Assembly (NCBI RefSeq): GCF_012371325.1
Contig: NZ_JAAZQX010000003.1
Location: 37,895 to 101,894 of the forward strand
Reading direction: 5' to 3'
Length of the DNA: 64,000 bases
DNA from: Acinetobacter sp. A2
GTDB taxonomy: Bacteria; Pseudomonadota; Gammaproteobacteria; Pseudomonadales; Moraxellaceae
Below the pieces are notes generated by a model. That model did no database searches and was not told the DNA's origin. It worked only from the letters and a program-made list of their open reading frames with translations. Position numbers and translations under genes: made by a program. Of this stretch, positions 37,770 to 48,069 are shown in pieces; the first letter of the stretch is position 1, and every line of letters starts with the position of its first letter.

Positions 37770-39824
37770 TTAAGTATTTCGTTCAGAGTTTGATGTGCTG
37801 TCATCATCCACTGTAATAGGTTGTTTCGGGGGCCAAAAGAAATCACTTGGACGGGTCAGAAAATGGGTCAGCACCAATTTTGCCAGAGGCTTCCATTGTT
37901 CAAAACGTACCCGACGTGCACGTAGTGCCACAATAATTGTTAAAGTAAAACTCACAAATAAGTTGGTTAAACCAATCAGTAGTACCCCTAAAAATGACAC
38001 AATAATGAGGCCAATTTCAGGTGAGCCATTCACATTCATTAAACCTTGAATAAAGTTGGCAGAGGCAAAGGCAATATGGCGAATATCAATTGGTAAACCG
38101 AGAATATATCCGAGCGTGGCAGTACTGCCGAGCATAATCCCGAATAAAAAATTACCAGCCAATGCACCTAAATTACGTTCAATATAATTCGCAAAGCTAT
38201 TCAGGCGTTCTTGTCCGAGCAGCATTTTTAGGTGGATGTGGGCTTTTAAACGTGGCCCAACTTTACGATACACCGCCATGTTGTCAAAATAACCAGCAAT
38301 CAGACCTGACAAAAATAAAAATACCCCCGCAATAGCTGCATGCGGAACCGCTAAAGAGGTAAAGGGGTTTAAGTCATGTAAGGTGTCTGATGCTTTGGCA
38401 TGTGACATTAAAGGTTCATGCAATGCGGCATCCCAACTAAAAGCAATTAAAGCTGCAATTGGAATGGCAATGGACATATTACCCAAAATAGCAATGAACT
38501 GTGTGCGAATAATATTAATAATGAGTGCGGCTAATTCGGCAATTTGTGCGGTCTTTGAACCTTTACGATGCTGAACGGTCGATGCCAAGGCCGCAGCAGT
38601 CATCGCGGGCTGTTTGGTGGCAACAGTAAAGTGCAACACATGAATAATCATAAAGCCAAATGAATAAATCATGCTGTTTATGATGGCTTGCATCATTGGA
38701 GCCAGCACTAAGCGAGAGGCGAGGGTTTTGAGCGTTGCCATAGCGGCAATTAAAACCCCCGCACCTGCTGCGGCTTTGTACATGCCCAAAAAGCCGTCTT
38801 TGTCGGTACTTACATAATGCTCGCCTGTTTTACTGGCATTTTCCGTGACTTGTAAGGCAATTAATTCACTGTTTTCTGCCAAGAGCGAACGCACACTGCG
38901 CTCGCTATACAGTGCTGCGGTAACATCTACCAATAACTGTCCCATTGAAATATGGCGAACTTTGTCTTGTGCCACAATCAAATTAATTAGCAGTTCAATC
39001 CGTTCCAGACATTGTTCCAGCAAGGACAGTAAATAGGTCAGACTAATACTGACTCCAGTGCGTTTGGTGGCACGTCTAATTTTGCTACTGACATTATGAC
39101 ATTGATCAATCATCACCAAAGCTTGAGCGGCATCGGGTGGTTGGATGGCACTCATTTGATCATGTTGCAGATCTGCAGTTTTATATTGCTGAATAAACTC
39201 ATTGATTTCACGGTTTTGTGCCAAGAAAGGCGAGTCGTATTCACTCAGTTCAGGGTAGGCACTAATAAATTCAGGATATAAACCAATGCCACTGACCCGA
39301 TATGACAATACGGTCAGGGCTTTAATAATTTCACTGCGAATCAGACGCTTCTGGGTTTGCCCGCCATGCCCACGATTAAGCAGGGTGAATAACTGTTGCC
39401 ATTCAGCATCATCAATATTGTCTAACCAATATTTGTCGCTGCGCAGAGGAAAGACCCGACGCACTAAATCTTGCAGTTGGCTTTCATCATTAATTAGCGG
39501 TAAAAAGTGTGCGCCTAAGCGCTGGAACAGCTGATTCCAAAAGCCATCTAAAGACAGAATGCCAGTGTCAGCATATAAACTGGTTTGTTTGTACTGATTA
39601 ATTAAACGTAAAACAAAATGTTGCAGGGTCGAGCTTGCGTTTGGAGTGATCAATAAAGCATGCAAGAGTGCCTGAAACTTTTGATGGGTTTCTTCTAAAT
39701 TTTGGGTGTCTTGAGGACGAATACGATTGACCAGCTCAATCAGGAGATTTTCATCAAGAACAGCTTTGGGCGTGTCCAGCTGTTCTTGCATTTTATTAAA
39801 TAAATCGTTGAGTTTTATATGCAT
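37770..39824 (-). CDS. Gcr-type 'site-specific recombinase' family membrane protein
   Basis: The 684-residue protein belongs to the family annotated as site-specific recombinase (gonococcal Gcr type). The N-terminal half is soluble and helical. The C-terminal half has about six to seven hydrophobic segments (from GVLIAAMATLKTLASRLVLAPM to LGVLLIGLTNLFVSFTLTIIVAL). The membrane segments and the lack of a tyrosine- or serine-recombinase motif argue that the name is misleading. Its ATG is 12 bases after the ispB stop, so it is probably co-transcribed with ispB. Confidence 0.8.
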   Translation of the reverse strand: MHIKLNDLFNKMQEQLDTPKAVLDENLLIELVNRIRPQDTQNLEETHQKFQALLHALLITPNASSTLQHFVLRLINQYKQTSLYADTGILSLDGFWNQLFQRLGAHFLPLINDESQLQDLVRRVFPLRSDKYWLDNIDDAEWQQLFTLLNRGHGGQTQKRLIRSEIIKALTVLSYRVSGIGLYPEFISAYPELSEYDSPFLAQNREINEFIQQYKTADLQHDQMSAIQPPDAAQALVMIDQCHNVSSKIRRATKRTGVSISLTYLLSLLEQCLERIELLINLIVAQDKVRHISMGQLLVDVTAALYSERSVRSLLAENSELIALQVTENASKTGEHYVSTDKDGFLGMYKAAAGAGVLIAAMATLKTLASRLVLAPMMQAIINSMIYSFGFMIIHVLHFTVATKQPAMTAAALASTVQHRKGSKTAQIAELAALIINIIRTQFIAILGNMSIAIPIAALIAFSWDAALHEPLMSHAKASDTLHDLNPFTSLAVPHAAIAGVFLFLSGLIAGYFDNMAVYRKVGPRLKAHIHLKMLLGQERLNSFANYIERNLGALAGNFLFGIMLGSTATLGYILGLPIDIRHIAFASANFIQGLMNVNGSPEIGLIIVSFLGVLLIGLTNLFVSFTLTIIVALRARRVRFEQWKPLAKLVLTHFLTRPSDFFWPPKQPITVDDDSTSNSERNT

Positions 39825-39836
39825 AAGCAGCTTAAA

Positions 39837-40814
39837 TTATTGAATACGGTGTAAAGCCAACAAGGCTAAATTCTTTAAGGCCTGACGATAGATCGACTCA
39901 GGCAGTGCTTCTAAAGCAGCAATAGCCGCTTCGGTTTCTTCTGTAGCACGCTGGCGGCAATAATCGAGAGCGCCTGAAGATTGCACAATGGCAATGACCT
40001 GATCTAGGTCAGCTGTGCCGCCTGTGGCAATACTGCGACGAATAATTTGATGTTGTTCGCCTGTTGTATTTTGTAAAGCAGAGATTAAAGGCAAAGTCGG
40101 TTTGCCTTCCATTAAATCATCGCCAATATTTTTACCTAATGTTTCAGCATCTGAGGTGTAATCCAAAATATCATCAATGATTTGGAAGGCATTACCAAAG
40201 TGTCCTGCAAATAAACGCAAAGGCTCACGGTATTGCGGTGTACCAGTTAAAATTGCAGCACCTTCGGTTGCCAGTTCAAATAAACGTGACGTTTTACCGT
40301 GAATAATATCCAAATAAATTTTTTCAGTGGTGTCTGGTTGATGCTGTGCCTGTAGTTGTAAAACTTCACCTTCGGCAATTTCACAGGTACCTGTAGAAAA
40401 GTCTTTCAGCAATACCATGTCATTTAAATCGACCAATAAGTCGAACGAGCGGGAAATTAAGAAGTCACCCACTAAAACTGCAGTCTGGTTATTCCATGTT
40501 GCATTGGCTGTTGGGCGACCACGACGTAAACCTGACTCATCTACAACATCGTCATGCACCAAAGTTGCGGTATGTAGCATTTCAATAATGGCCGCCAGTT
40601 TACGTTGACGTTCCAAATCTTCTGCACCACAGGCTTTGGCTGCAAGCAGACACATAATTGGACGCATGCGTTTGCCGCCTGCTTCGACCACGTGTTTACT
40701 AACGGCCATGACCAGGGCAACTTTTGAGGTAATTCCTTCATTAATAAATGTATCCATCGCGGCAAAATCAGAAGCAACAGGGGCGAGAATGTCTTGCTTA
40801 AAGTCGATGGTCAT
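39837..40814 (-). CDS. ispB: Octaprenyl diphosphate synthase
   Basis: The 325-residue trans-prenyltransferase makes the isoprenoid tail of ubiquinone from farnesyl diphosphate and isopentenyl diphosphate. The two aspartate-rich motifs are intact: LVHDDVVDES (first) and FQIIDDILDYTSD (second), with GGKRMRP near residue 47. The length and the position divergent from rplU-rpmA match ispB in other gammaproteobacteria. It is followed by the Gcr-type gene after 12 bases. Confidence 0.95.
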   Translation of the reverse strand: MTIDFKQDILAPVASDFAAMDTFINEGITSKVALVMAVSKHVVEAGGKRMRPIMCLLAAKACGAEDLERQRKLAAIIEMLHTATLVHDDVVDESGLRRGRPTANATWNNQTAVLVGDFLISRSFDLLVDLNDMVLLKDFSTGTCEIAEGEVLQLQAQHQPDTTEKIYLDIIHGKTSRLFELATEGAAILTGTPQYREPLRLFAGHFGNAFQIIDDILDYTSDAETLGKNIGDDLMEGKPTLPLISALQNTTGEQHQIIRRSIATGGTADLDQVIAIVQSSGALDYCRQRATEETEAAIAALEALPESIYRQALKNLALLALHRIQ

Positions 40815-41266
40815 GTGAAAGGAAACCTCAATAATATTGAATTACAAACTTAGTGGAATCTATTGTAACTTTGGTTACAGCCAAGAAAATTAACTCAGTC
40901 TGCGAAAATAACACGCTGAATGCAATAGCTAGGCAATTGTATAATTGTTAAGTCTAATTGAAAACTAAGTAAATAACTTTATTGGTAAATTTGGCATTTG
41001 CTTAAGTTGCGCCTGATTCTAACAAGCGTAACGGCTTGCGCCAATACAATCTGTCTATTTACCCTTAACCAAGGGGTATAAAACATGACAAGTAGAGGTG
41101 TTTACTAAATAATCAATGCGCGTATACAATAATTGCCGCAAATGACTTGTTGTTTGTGTGAATATCCCTTAAAATCCTTGCCCTTGAATAACCCCCAGTG
41201 GCGTTCGTTTTAAGATCGATATATCCCTTTATCGGCACGACGACACGGGCATGTTTGGAGTACATT
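40815..41266. other. Divergent intergenic region ispB-rplU
   Basis: These 452 gene-free bases carry promoters for ispB (leftward) and rplU-rpmA (rightward). One well-spaced rplU promoter is listed separately. A minimal frame MTSRGVY at 41085, after AAGGGG, is too short to call a gene. I see no repeats of note. Confidence 0.6.
41147..41175 (+). promoter_or_regulatory. Candidate sigma-70 promoter of rplU-rpmA
   Basis: TTGTTG (41147-41152) and TAAAAT (41170-41175) are separated by 17 bases, about 90 bases before rplU. Confidence 0.55.
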
Positions 41267-41578
41267 ATGTACGCAGTAATCCAAAGCGGTGGTAAACAGC
41301 ACCGTGTTGTTGAGGGTGAAACCCTTAAAGTTGAATTATTGAAAGCTGAAACTGGCGCAACTATTACGTTTGATGACGTATTAATGGTTGTAAACGGTGA
41401 CAACGTTCAAATCGGTGCTCCAGTTGTTGCTGGCGCTAAAGTAACTGCAGAAGTGGTTGGTCATGGTCGTCACGACAAAATCCGTATTGTTAAAATGCGT
41501 CGTCGTAAACACTACCGTAAGCAACAAGGTCACCGTCAATGGTTTACCGAGTTGAAAATTACTGGTATTGCAGGCTAA
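41267..41578 (+). CDS. rplU: 50S ribosomal protein L21
   Basis: The 103-residue protein starts [20 protein letters not shown], the L21 signature, after a GGAG site; an in-frame extension to 41198 is upstream leader. The basic stretch [15 protein letters not shown] contacts 23S rRNA. It precedes rpmA by 19 bases in the usual rplU-rpmA operon. Confidence 0.98.
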   Translation: MYAVIQSGGKQHRVVEGETLKVELLKAETGATITFDDVLMVVNGDNVQIGAPVVAGAKVTAEVVGHGRHDKIRIVKMRRRKHYRKQQGHRQWFTELKITGIAG

Positions 41579-41597
41579 TCACTAGGAGTAAATAGAC

Positions 41598-41852
41598 ATG
41601 GCAACTAAAAAAGCCGGTGGATCGACTAAGAACGGTCGTGATTCGAATCCTAAGATGTTAGGTGTTAAAGTTTACGGTGGTCAAACTGTAACTGCTGGTA
41701 ACATCATCGTTCGTCAACGTGGTACAGAATTCCACGCTGGTGCAAACGTAGGTATGGGCCGTGACCATACTTTATTTGCTACTGCTGACGGCGTAGTAAA
41801 ATTCGAAGTGAAAGGTCAATTTGGCCGTCGCTACGTATCTGTTGAAGCGTAA
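41598..41852 (+). CDS. rpmA: 50S ribosomal protein L27
   Basis: The 84-residue protein begins [20 protein letters not shown], with the full N-terminal arm that reaches the peptidyl-transferase centre; the arm starts directly at Met, with no cleavable Firmicutes-type extension. [20 protein letters not shown] is the family core. An AGGAG site precedes it. Usually obgE follows rpmA; here a terminator and lolA follow instead. Confidence 0.98.
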   Translation: MATKKAGGSTKNGRDSNPKMLGVKVYGGQTVTAGNIIVRQRGTEFHAGANVGMGRDHTLFATADGVVKFEVKGQFGRRYVSVEA

Positions 41853-41866
41853 GCAACAATAGAAAG

Positions 41867-41894
41867 AAACCCACAAGTGATTGTGGGTTTTTTT
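41867..41894 (+). terminator. Terminator of rplU-rpmA
   Basis: AAACCCACAA/TTGTGGGTTT stem with a GTGA loop, followed by further T residues, 14 bases past rpmA. Confidence 0.96.
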
Positions 41895-42082
41895 ACGCCT
41901 ATAAGATTGCAAAAAACTCAGAAGTAGATGCTTTTTATATCTTCATCATGATGGATAAATTTCTACATATTATATTAATAACAATACAAAACTTCTTATT
42001 TTCTATCATATTAGCGCCAGAAATTGGTTTAAGATGGGACATCCAAAACATTGCGACTAAGCAAATATAAAAAGGTGAATCT

Positions 42083-42781
42083 ATGAATATGCTTCGTAAA
42101 ACCATGTGTGCTGTGGCATTGGGTGCAACGACTTTAGCACCAATCATGAGTACCACAGTGTTTGCTGCGCCAGTGGCAGCATCGGAGCAACAGGCGACAG
42201 CAAATTTAGTTAAACAATTAAACGGTATTAAAAGTTTTACGGCCAATTTTGAGCAAACTACCAAAGTCAGCAACAATGGTAAGGCTTTACCAAACCGTGG
42301 TCTATCTGCTCAACACATGAACCAGAATTTTAAAGGCGTGATGAAAGTTGAACGTCCGGGTAAATTCTTCTGGGAAACCACCAGTCCAGCCAAACAGACC
42401 ATTGTGACCACAGGTAAAACGGTATGGATTTATGATCCAGACTTACAGCAAGCGGTACGTCAAAGTTTAGATGATCAAGTAGCGAACACACCCGCATTAT
42501 TACTTTCGGGTAATACCAACCAAATTATGCAGTCTTATCGTGTAACGCAGCCGAACAAGGCTAAGACTTACTACACTTTATATCCAAAAAGTGATGATGG
42601 TGTATTTCAAAGTCTGACCATTAGTTTTGGTGCACGTAATGCACCTACCTTGATGATTTTACAGGACTCGTTGGGGCAAACCACACATGTACGTTTTAAC
42701 AATGTGAAAGTTAATGCCAAAATTCCTGCATCGACCTTTAATTTTACTCCGCCAAAAGGTACGGATATTATTGATCAATAA
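42083..42781 (+). CDS. lolA: Outer-membrane lipoprotein carrier protein LolA
   Basis: The 232-residue periplasmic chaperone has a signal peptide cleaved around VFAAP and the LolA fold: LNGIKSFTANFEQT near residue 50, KVERPGKFFWETTSPAKQTIV and GKTVWIYDPDLQQAVRQ. It carries lipoproteins from LolCDE across the periplasm to LolB. An AAGGTG site precedes the ATG. It is monocistronic, with its own terminator. Confidence 0.95.
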   Translation: MNMLRKTMCAVALGATTLAPIMSTTVFAAPVAASEQQATANLVKQLNGIKSFTANFEQTTKVSNNGKALPNRGLSAQHMNQNFKGVMKVERPGKFFWETTSPAKQTIVTTGKTVWIYDPDLQQAVRQSLDDQVANTPALLLSGNTNQIMQSYRVTQPNKAKTYYTLYPKSDDGVFQSLTISFGARNAPTLMILQDSLGQTTHVRFNNVKVNAKIPASTFNFTPPKGTDIIDQ

Positions 42782-42811
42782 TCAACACATCGAAGTTAAA
42801 AGTGATGATAT

Positions 42812-42840
42812 TTAGGGCGTTTTAAACGCCCTAATTTTTT
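42812..42840 (+). terminator. Terminator of lolA
   Basis: An 11-bp perfect stem (TTAGGGCGTTT / AAACGCCCTAA) with a single-base centre is followed by T6. Confidence 0.95.
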
Positions 42841-43349
42841 ATGGATCATATGTCCTTGCAGGTTATCCCTTATTTTTAGGTTAGAAAGATTTGGGGCGGT
42901 AATACTCGCCTTAAATTATACGCAAAGCAGATTGTGAATAATTTAGTGTCTGGCACAACAATTCAGCGATTTAAAACTCAGCCTACATATTTATCTGTAG
43001 ATTCATTCTAAGAAATCCACAATTTCTGTGGATAAATCTTGGGATAATTCACATTTTAAAGAAAGAGGTACGCAGATTGGGTCGTTGCTTATGGGTGTCT
43101 AGGTTCTGGTTGTTGTGTTTAAGATTCTGATTTATATATAAAAAATAAAGCAAGCTCTGTATCAAACATTGTATTAATTTTAAACTCGGTTATCCCCTAT
43201 AAATTCCGTTACACAACTGCTCTAGGATTGAACAGCAAGAGTTGCCTATAGTCTTGACGAGCAAATTGGGTTGTGTATCACCATCAAGTTGCTTAATAGA
43301 TAACGCATCGCAGCATTTTATTTTTAAAGCAGGACAGGGGGGAGGTTTA
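42841..43349. other. Intergenic region between lolA and the DUF3298 lipoprotein
   Basis: About 500 gene-free bases. I see no credible ORF. The notable element is an ATCCACA/TGTGGAT inverted repeat (43015-43033) containing a perfect DnaA-box sequence. The ribosome site GGGGGGAGG of the next gene closes the region. Confidence 0.5.
43015..43035. promoter_or_regulatory. Inverted repeat containing a DnaA-box consensus
   Basis: ATCCACA (43015-43021) and TGTGGAT (43027-43033) flank ATTTC; the right arm extends to TGTGGATAA, the reverse complement of consensus TTATCCACA. Only one perfect 9-mer is present. Confidence 0.4.
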
Positions 43350-44141
43350 ATGCAACATTTAAAATCACAGGTCTGGGTTAGTGCTGTCGCTTTAAGTTCA
43401 GTCTTGTTGTTCACCGCATGTCAGCCAAAAAATGACACAACATCTAAAACAGAAGCAGGCCAAGTGGCGACTTCATCGGCTGCAGATATTCCAGTGGTTC
43501 AAGCCAAAGTGGTACCTGTTGAGTTGGCGCAAAAACAAGTCTGCGATGAAGAAGGCTGTACCGCCTACGACATTCAGACGGTCAAAAGTAATGTGGCATG
43601 GATAGATAATTATTTTATGCAACGCTTGCAAAAAGCCGACCCAATTGCATTTTCTAAATCGGCTGCTTCAGCCGCTACGCCAGAAGAAGAAACGAATCCG
43701 ATGGATTTGAATCAGAGTTCATCTTATGTGCGTTATATCGGGCAACATGGCAATTTAGCGACCTTTAGTTTACAAAGTTATTATTATCCTGCACGTGCAG
43801 CACACGGCATGCATCATCAAGAATTTGTGACCTTTGATTTAAAACAACAAAAGCGTTTGGCACTCCAAGATATTTTATTGCCCAATGCTGAAGCCAAAGT
43901 AGTAGAGGAATTGTTCAATCATAATTTTAATTGGTTAGATGAACATGATATTTCCCGTGAAAAATTTAAACTGAGTGATAACTTTTACTACGGTGCCAAT
44001 GGCATTGTGTTTGTCTATCCATTGTATGAGCTTGCCTCTTATGCAGAAGGTATGCCTGAATTGGTGCTGCCGTATTACGCAACAGCACAATTGATCAAGC
44101 CTGAATATTTACCAAGTTTGCCTCAGTACCCTAACCAGTAA
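43350..44141 (+). CDS. DUF3298 (RsiV C-terminal-like) lipoprotein
   Basis: The 263-residue protein (ATG at 43350, strong GGGAGG site) has a lipoprotein signal ending LLFTAC with Cys24. After a low-complexity linker comes a domain with a small CDEEGC pair and a DUF3298 core: HHQEFVTFDLKQQKRLALQDILLP, FYYGANGIVFVYPLYELASYAEG and PELVLPYY. Family members are extracytoplasmic and some act as lysozyme-sensing anti-sigma factors, but no sigma gene is nearby. Function is open. A longer frame from 43242 is not supported. Confidence 0.85.
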   Translation: MQHLKSQVWVSAVALSSVLLFTACQPKNDTTSKTEAGQVATSSAADIPVVQAKVVPVELAQKQVCDEEGCTAYDIQTVKSNVAWIDNYFMQRLQKADPIAFSKSAASAATPEEETNPMDLNQSSSYVRYIGQHGNLATFSLQSYYYPARAAHGMHHQEFVTFDLKQQKRLALQDILLPNAEAKVVEELFNHNFNWLDEHDISREKFKLSDNFYYGANGIVFVYPLYELASYAEGMPELVLPYYATAQLIKPEYLPSLPQYPNQ

Positions 44142-44188
44142 AAGTGAAAAATAAGCGCTGAGATTGCTGTAATAAGGTGCAGCTGTGA

Positions 44189-45532
<1,344 letters not shown>

Positions 45533-45590
45533 GTTGTGCACAGCTCGGCTTAAAATTGCTTACAGTCAGATTTAAATATTGAGGTTTAGT

Positions 45591-46967
45591 GTGGATATTT
45601 TTCCAATCTCGTTAAAGTTGCAGCAGCAACCTTGTCTGATTGTGGGCGGTGGGCATATTGCCTACCGTAAAGCGGTATTGTTGGCTAAAGCAGGTGCACA
45701 AATTGATGTTGTTGCACCTGAAATTGATGCAAATCTCCTGCAACTGGTTCAGCAGAGTCAAGGGCAGTATTATCCGGCTGAATTTAGCACTGAGGTTGAA
45801 TTGCGAGCATACCGTTTGGTAATTGCCGCAACAGATAGTCATGCCGTCAATCAGCAGGTTTTTGAAGCCTGTGAAGCCGAAAAAGTATTGGTGAATAGTG
45901 TGGATGATCCGCCACATTGTCGCTTTATGGTGCCTGCCATTATTGACCGTTCACCTTTGATCATTTCAGTGGCCAGCAATGGCACATCTCCTGTGTTGTC
46001 GCGTCAAATTCGTACCCAACTGGAAAGTACAATTCCGCATGGTATGGGCAAACTGGCTGAATTTTCAGGTCAGTGGCGTGCCGCAGTAAAACAGAAAATT
46101 GTCAATCCAGATGAGCGCCGTATTTTTTGGGAGGAACTCTATGCGAGTCCCCTGAAAGAACAGGTGTTCAATGACAATCTTGAGGCTGCTAATCAAAGCA
46201 TCCAACAAGCTTTGGCTGAATGGGACACGCCAAAAGGTGAAGTCTATTTAGTGGGTGCAGGCCCTGGTGATCCTGAATTATTGACTTTAAAAGCACTGCG
46301 TTTAATGCAGCAAGCCGATGTGGTGATTTATGACCGTTTGGTGGCTGCTCCCATTTTGGAGTTGTGCCGCCGTGATGCCGAAAAAGTTTATGTCGGCAAA
46401 GCACGTTCCAATCATGCCGTGCCGCAGGAAGGCATTAATGCCTTATTGGTCAAATACGCACAAGCGGGTAAACGTGTCTGTCGTTTAAAAGGCGGTGATC
46501 CCTTTATTTTTGGGCGTGGTGGCGAAGAAATTCAGGAGCTGTATGAAGCAGGTGTCTCCTTTCAAGTGGTGCCAGGCATCACAGCAGCTTCAGGCTGTTC
46601 GGCTTATGCGGGGATTCCGCTGACTCACCGTGACTATGCACAAAGTGTGCGTTTCCTGACAGGACACTTAAAGGAAGGTTCACCTGAGTTGCCGTGGTCA
46701 GAATTGGTGTATGAGCATCAAACGTTGGTGCTGTATATGGGCTTGGTGGGTTTGGAAACCATTTGTGAAAAACTGATTGCACACGGACAGCGTGCCGACA
46801 TGCCAGTGGCGCTTATATCTAAAGGTACTACCCCTGAGCAGAAAGTCGTGGTAGGTACCTTGGCAGATATTGCCAGTAAAGTGGCGCAGCATCAGATTCA
46901 AGCACCAACCTTGACCATTATTGGTGAAGTGGTGAGTTTGCGTGAACAATTAAAGTGGCAAGGGTAA
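45591..46967 (+). CDS. cysG: Siroheme synthase CysG
   Basis: The 458-residue trifunctional enzyme converts uroporphyrinogen III to siroheme for sulfite and nitrite reductases. The N-terminal half (dehydrogenase and ferrochelatase) begins at a GTG with GAGG upstream, then CLIVGGGHIAYRKAVLL. The C-terminal methyltransferase half has GEVYLVGAGPGDPELLTLKAL near residue 215 and GGDPFIFGRGGEE near 300. The length equals E. coli CysG (457). A TTG at 45579 would add four codons but is less likely. The order serS-cysG is known in related genomes. Confidence 0.96.
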   Translation: MDIFPISLKLQQQPCLIVGGGHIAYRKAVLLAKAGAQIDVVAPEIDANLLQLVQQSQGQYYPAEFSTEVELRAYRLVIAATDSHAVNQQVFEACEAEKVLVNSVDDPPHCRFMVPAIIDRSPLIISVASNGTSPVLSRQIRTQLESTIPHGMGKLAEFSGQWRAAVKQKIVNPDERRIFWEELYASPLKEQVFNDNLEAANQSIQQALAEWDTPKGEVYLVGAGPGDPELLTLKALRLMQQADVVIYDRLVAAPILELCRRDAEKVYVGKARSNHAVPQEGINALLVKYAQAGKRVCRLKGGDPFIFGRGGEEIQELYEAGVSFQVVPGITAASGCSAYAGIPLTHRDYAQSVRFLTGHLKEGSPELPWSELVYEHQTLVLYMGLVGLETICEKLIAHGQRADMPVALISKGTTPEQKVVVGTLADIASKVAQHQIQAPTLTIIGEVVSLREQLKWQG

Positions 46968-47006
46968 ATTGATCCTTGTTTCAGCGTTTAAGAGAAGAGA
47001 AATCAA

Positions 47007-47486
47007 GTGATCCATGTCGTTTTGTATGAGCCAGAAATTCCAGCAAACACAGGCAATATTATTCGTTTGTGCGCCAATACCGGTGCACAACTGCATTTGA
47101 TCAAGCCTTTGGGTTTTGAGTTGGATGATAAAAAATTGCGCCGTGCTGGTTTGGATTATCATGAATGGGCACGTATGCAAATTTGGGACAATCTTGAGCA
47201 ATGTTTGGCTGATTTAGACAGCAAAGGTGTGGGCTTGGATGCGATTTATCCACTAACGACTAAAGGCACAGAAACACCACATACGTCAAATTTAAACCGA
47301 CCTGTGGCTTTGCTGATGGGGCCTGAAACACGTGGTTTGCCTGAAGCAGTACGCATGCTATTTCCACAGCAGCACTGGATACGTTTACCAATGGCAGAAA
47401 ACTCACGCAGTCTAAATTTGTCTAATGCCACGGCAGTTATTTTGTATGAAGCATGGCGTCAGCAGGGGTTTAAGGCGCTGGTTTAA
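47007..47486 (+). CDS. trmL: tRNA (cytidine/uridine-34-2'-O)-methyltransferase
   Basis: The 159-residue SPOUT enzyme (GTG start, AGAGAAGAGA upstream) methylates the wobble nucleotide of tRNA-Leu isoacceptors. It begins MIHVVLYEPEIPANTGNIIRLCANTG, given here as its first and last parts (MIHVVLYEPE, NIIRLCANTG), and ends with the knot motif LLMGPETRGLP and the loop LPMAENSRSLNLSNATAV. The length matches TrmL. It follows cysG by 39 bases. Confidence 0.95.
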   Translation: MIHVVLYEPEIPANTGNIIRLCANTGAQLHLIKPLGFELDDKKLRRAGLDYHEWARMQIWDNLEQCLADLDSKGVGLDAIYPLTTKGTETPHTSNLNRPVALLMGPETRGLPEAVRMLFPQQHWIRLPMAENSRSLNLSNATAVILYEAWRQQGFKALV

Positions 47487-47520
47487 TCTGTATTTGGATT
47501 ATAAAGTTGCCGTAATGAAT

Positions 47521-47552
47521 AAAAGCTGAGGTAAATCGCGCTCAGCTTTTTT
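47521..47552 (+). terminator. Terminator of trmL
   Basis: AAAAGCTGAG and CTCAGCTTTTTT pair around a 10-base loop. Confidence 0.93.
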
Positions 47553-47596
47553 GTTCCTGCTATTTTTTGATTTATTAGTGAAATTATTTTAGGCAT

Positions 47597-47627
47597 AAAA
47601 AAGGCGCATAAAGCGCCTTTTTTTATT
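47597..47627. terminator. Second, bidirectional terminator, left of the IS
   Basis: AAAAAAGGCGC and GCGCCTTTTTTT pair around ATAAA. It probably once served the permease gene on the other strand, from which the IS now separates it. Confidence 0.88.
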
Positions 47628-47679
47628 TGAGCTGATTGTCCCGTCCTGAAATAAGTTTACACCTTAAGAGACTTATTTT

Positions 47680-48069
47680 ATGGAACATGCACGAGAACAA
47701 CGAGTTAAGCGCACACAACGTGATTATAGCTTCGCCTTTAAAATGATGGTGGTACATGAAGTAGAAAAAGGGCAAATTACTTATAAACAAGCTCAGGTAA
47801 AATATGGTATTCAAGGACGATCAACTGTGCTGGTATGGTTACGCAAGCACGGACAACAGGACTGGACTTCGAATATGCCGACTTCTTCTAAACGCCAATT
47901 GACACCCCAACAACGAATCCGCCAATTAGAAAAGCAGTTAGCCGCAGAAAAGCTTAAAACTGAATTTATTCAGGATGTGATTTATCACATTGATAAAGAA
48001 TGTGGGACTGATCTTGGAAAAAAGTATACCGAGCACGTTTCAAAGATTGGCAAAGCCAAAGAAGACTAA
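47680..48069 (+). CDS. IS3-family OrfA (DNA-binding)
   Basis: The 129-residue protein has an N-terminal helix-turn-helix (MEHAREQRVKRTQRDYSFAF, then VHEVEKGQITYKQAQVKYGIQGRSTVLVWLRKHG) and a C-terminal leucine-zipper-like coiled coil (RIRQLEKQLAAEKLKTEFIQDV). It binds the terminal repeats and can join with OrfB by frameshifting. It ends in zero frame at 48069, past the slip site. Confidence 0.9.
   Translation: MEHAREQRVKRTQRDYSFAFKMMVVHEVEKGQITYKQAQVKYGIQGRSTVLVWLRKHGQQDWTSNMPTSSKRQLTPQQRIRQLEKQLAAEKLKTEFIQDVIYHIDKECGTDLGKKYTEHVSKIGKAKED
48018..48024 (+). promoter_or_regulatory. Programmed -1 frameshift slippery site of the IS
   Basis: The heptamer AAAAAAG lies in zero frame as A-AAA-AAG. 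After a -1 slip the reading frame is open from 48024 to 48902 with no stop, giving one OrfAB transposase. Confidence 0.85.

Noticed and set aside
41085..41108. 7-codon ORF (MTSRGVY) with an AAGGGG site before rplU
   Set aside because: Too short to support, not overlapping rplU, and the purine run may belong to promoter sequence.
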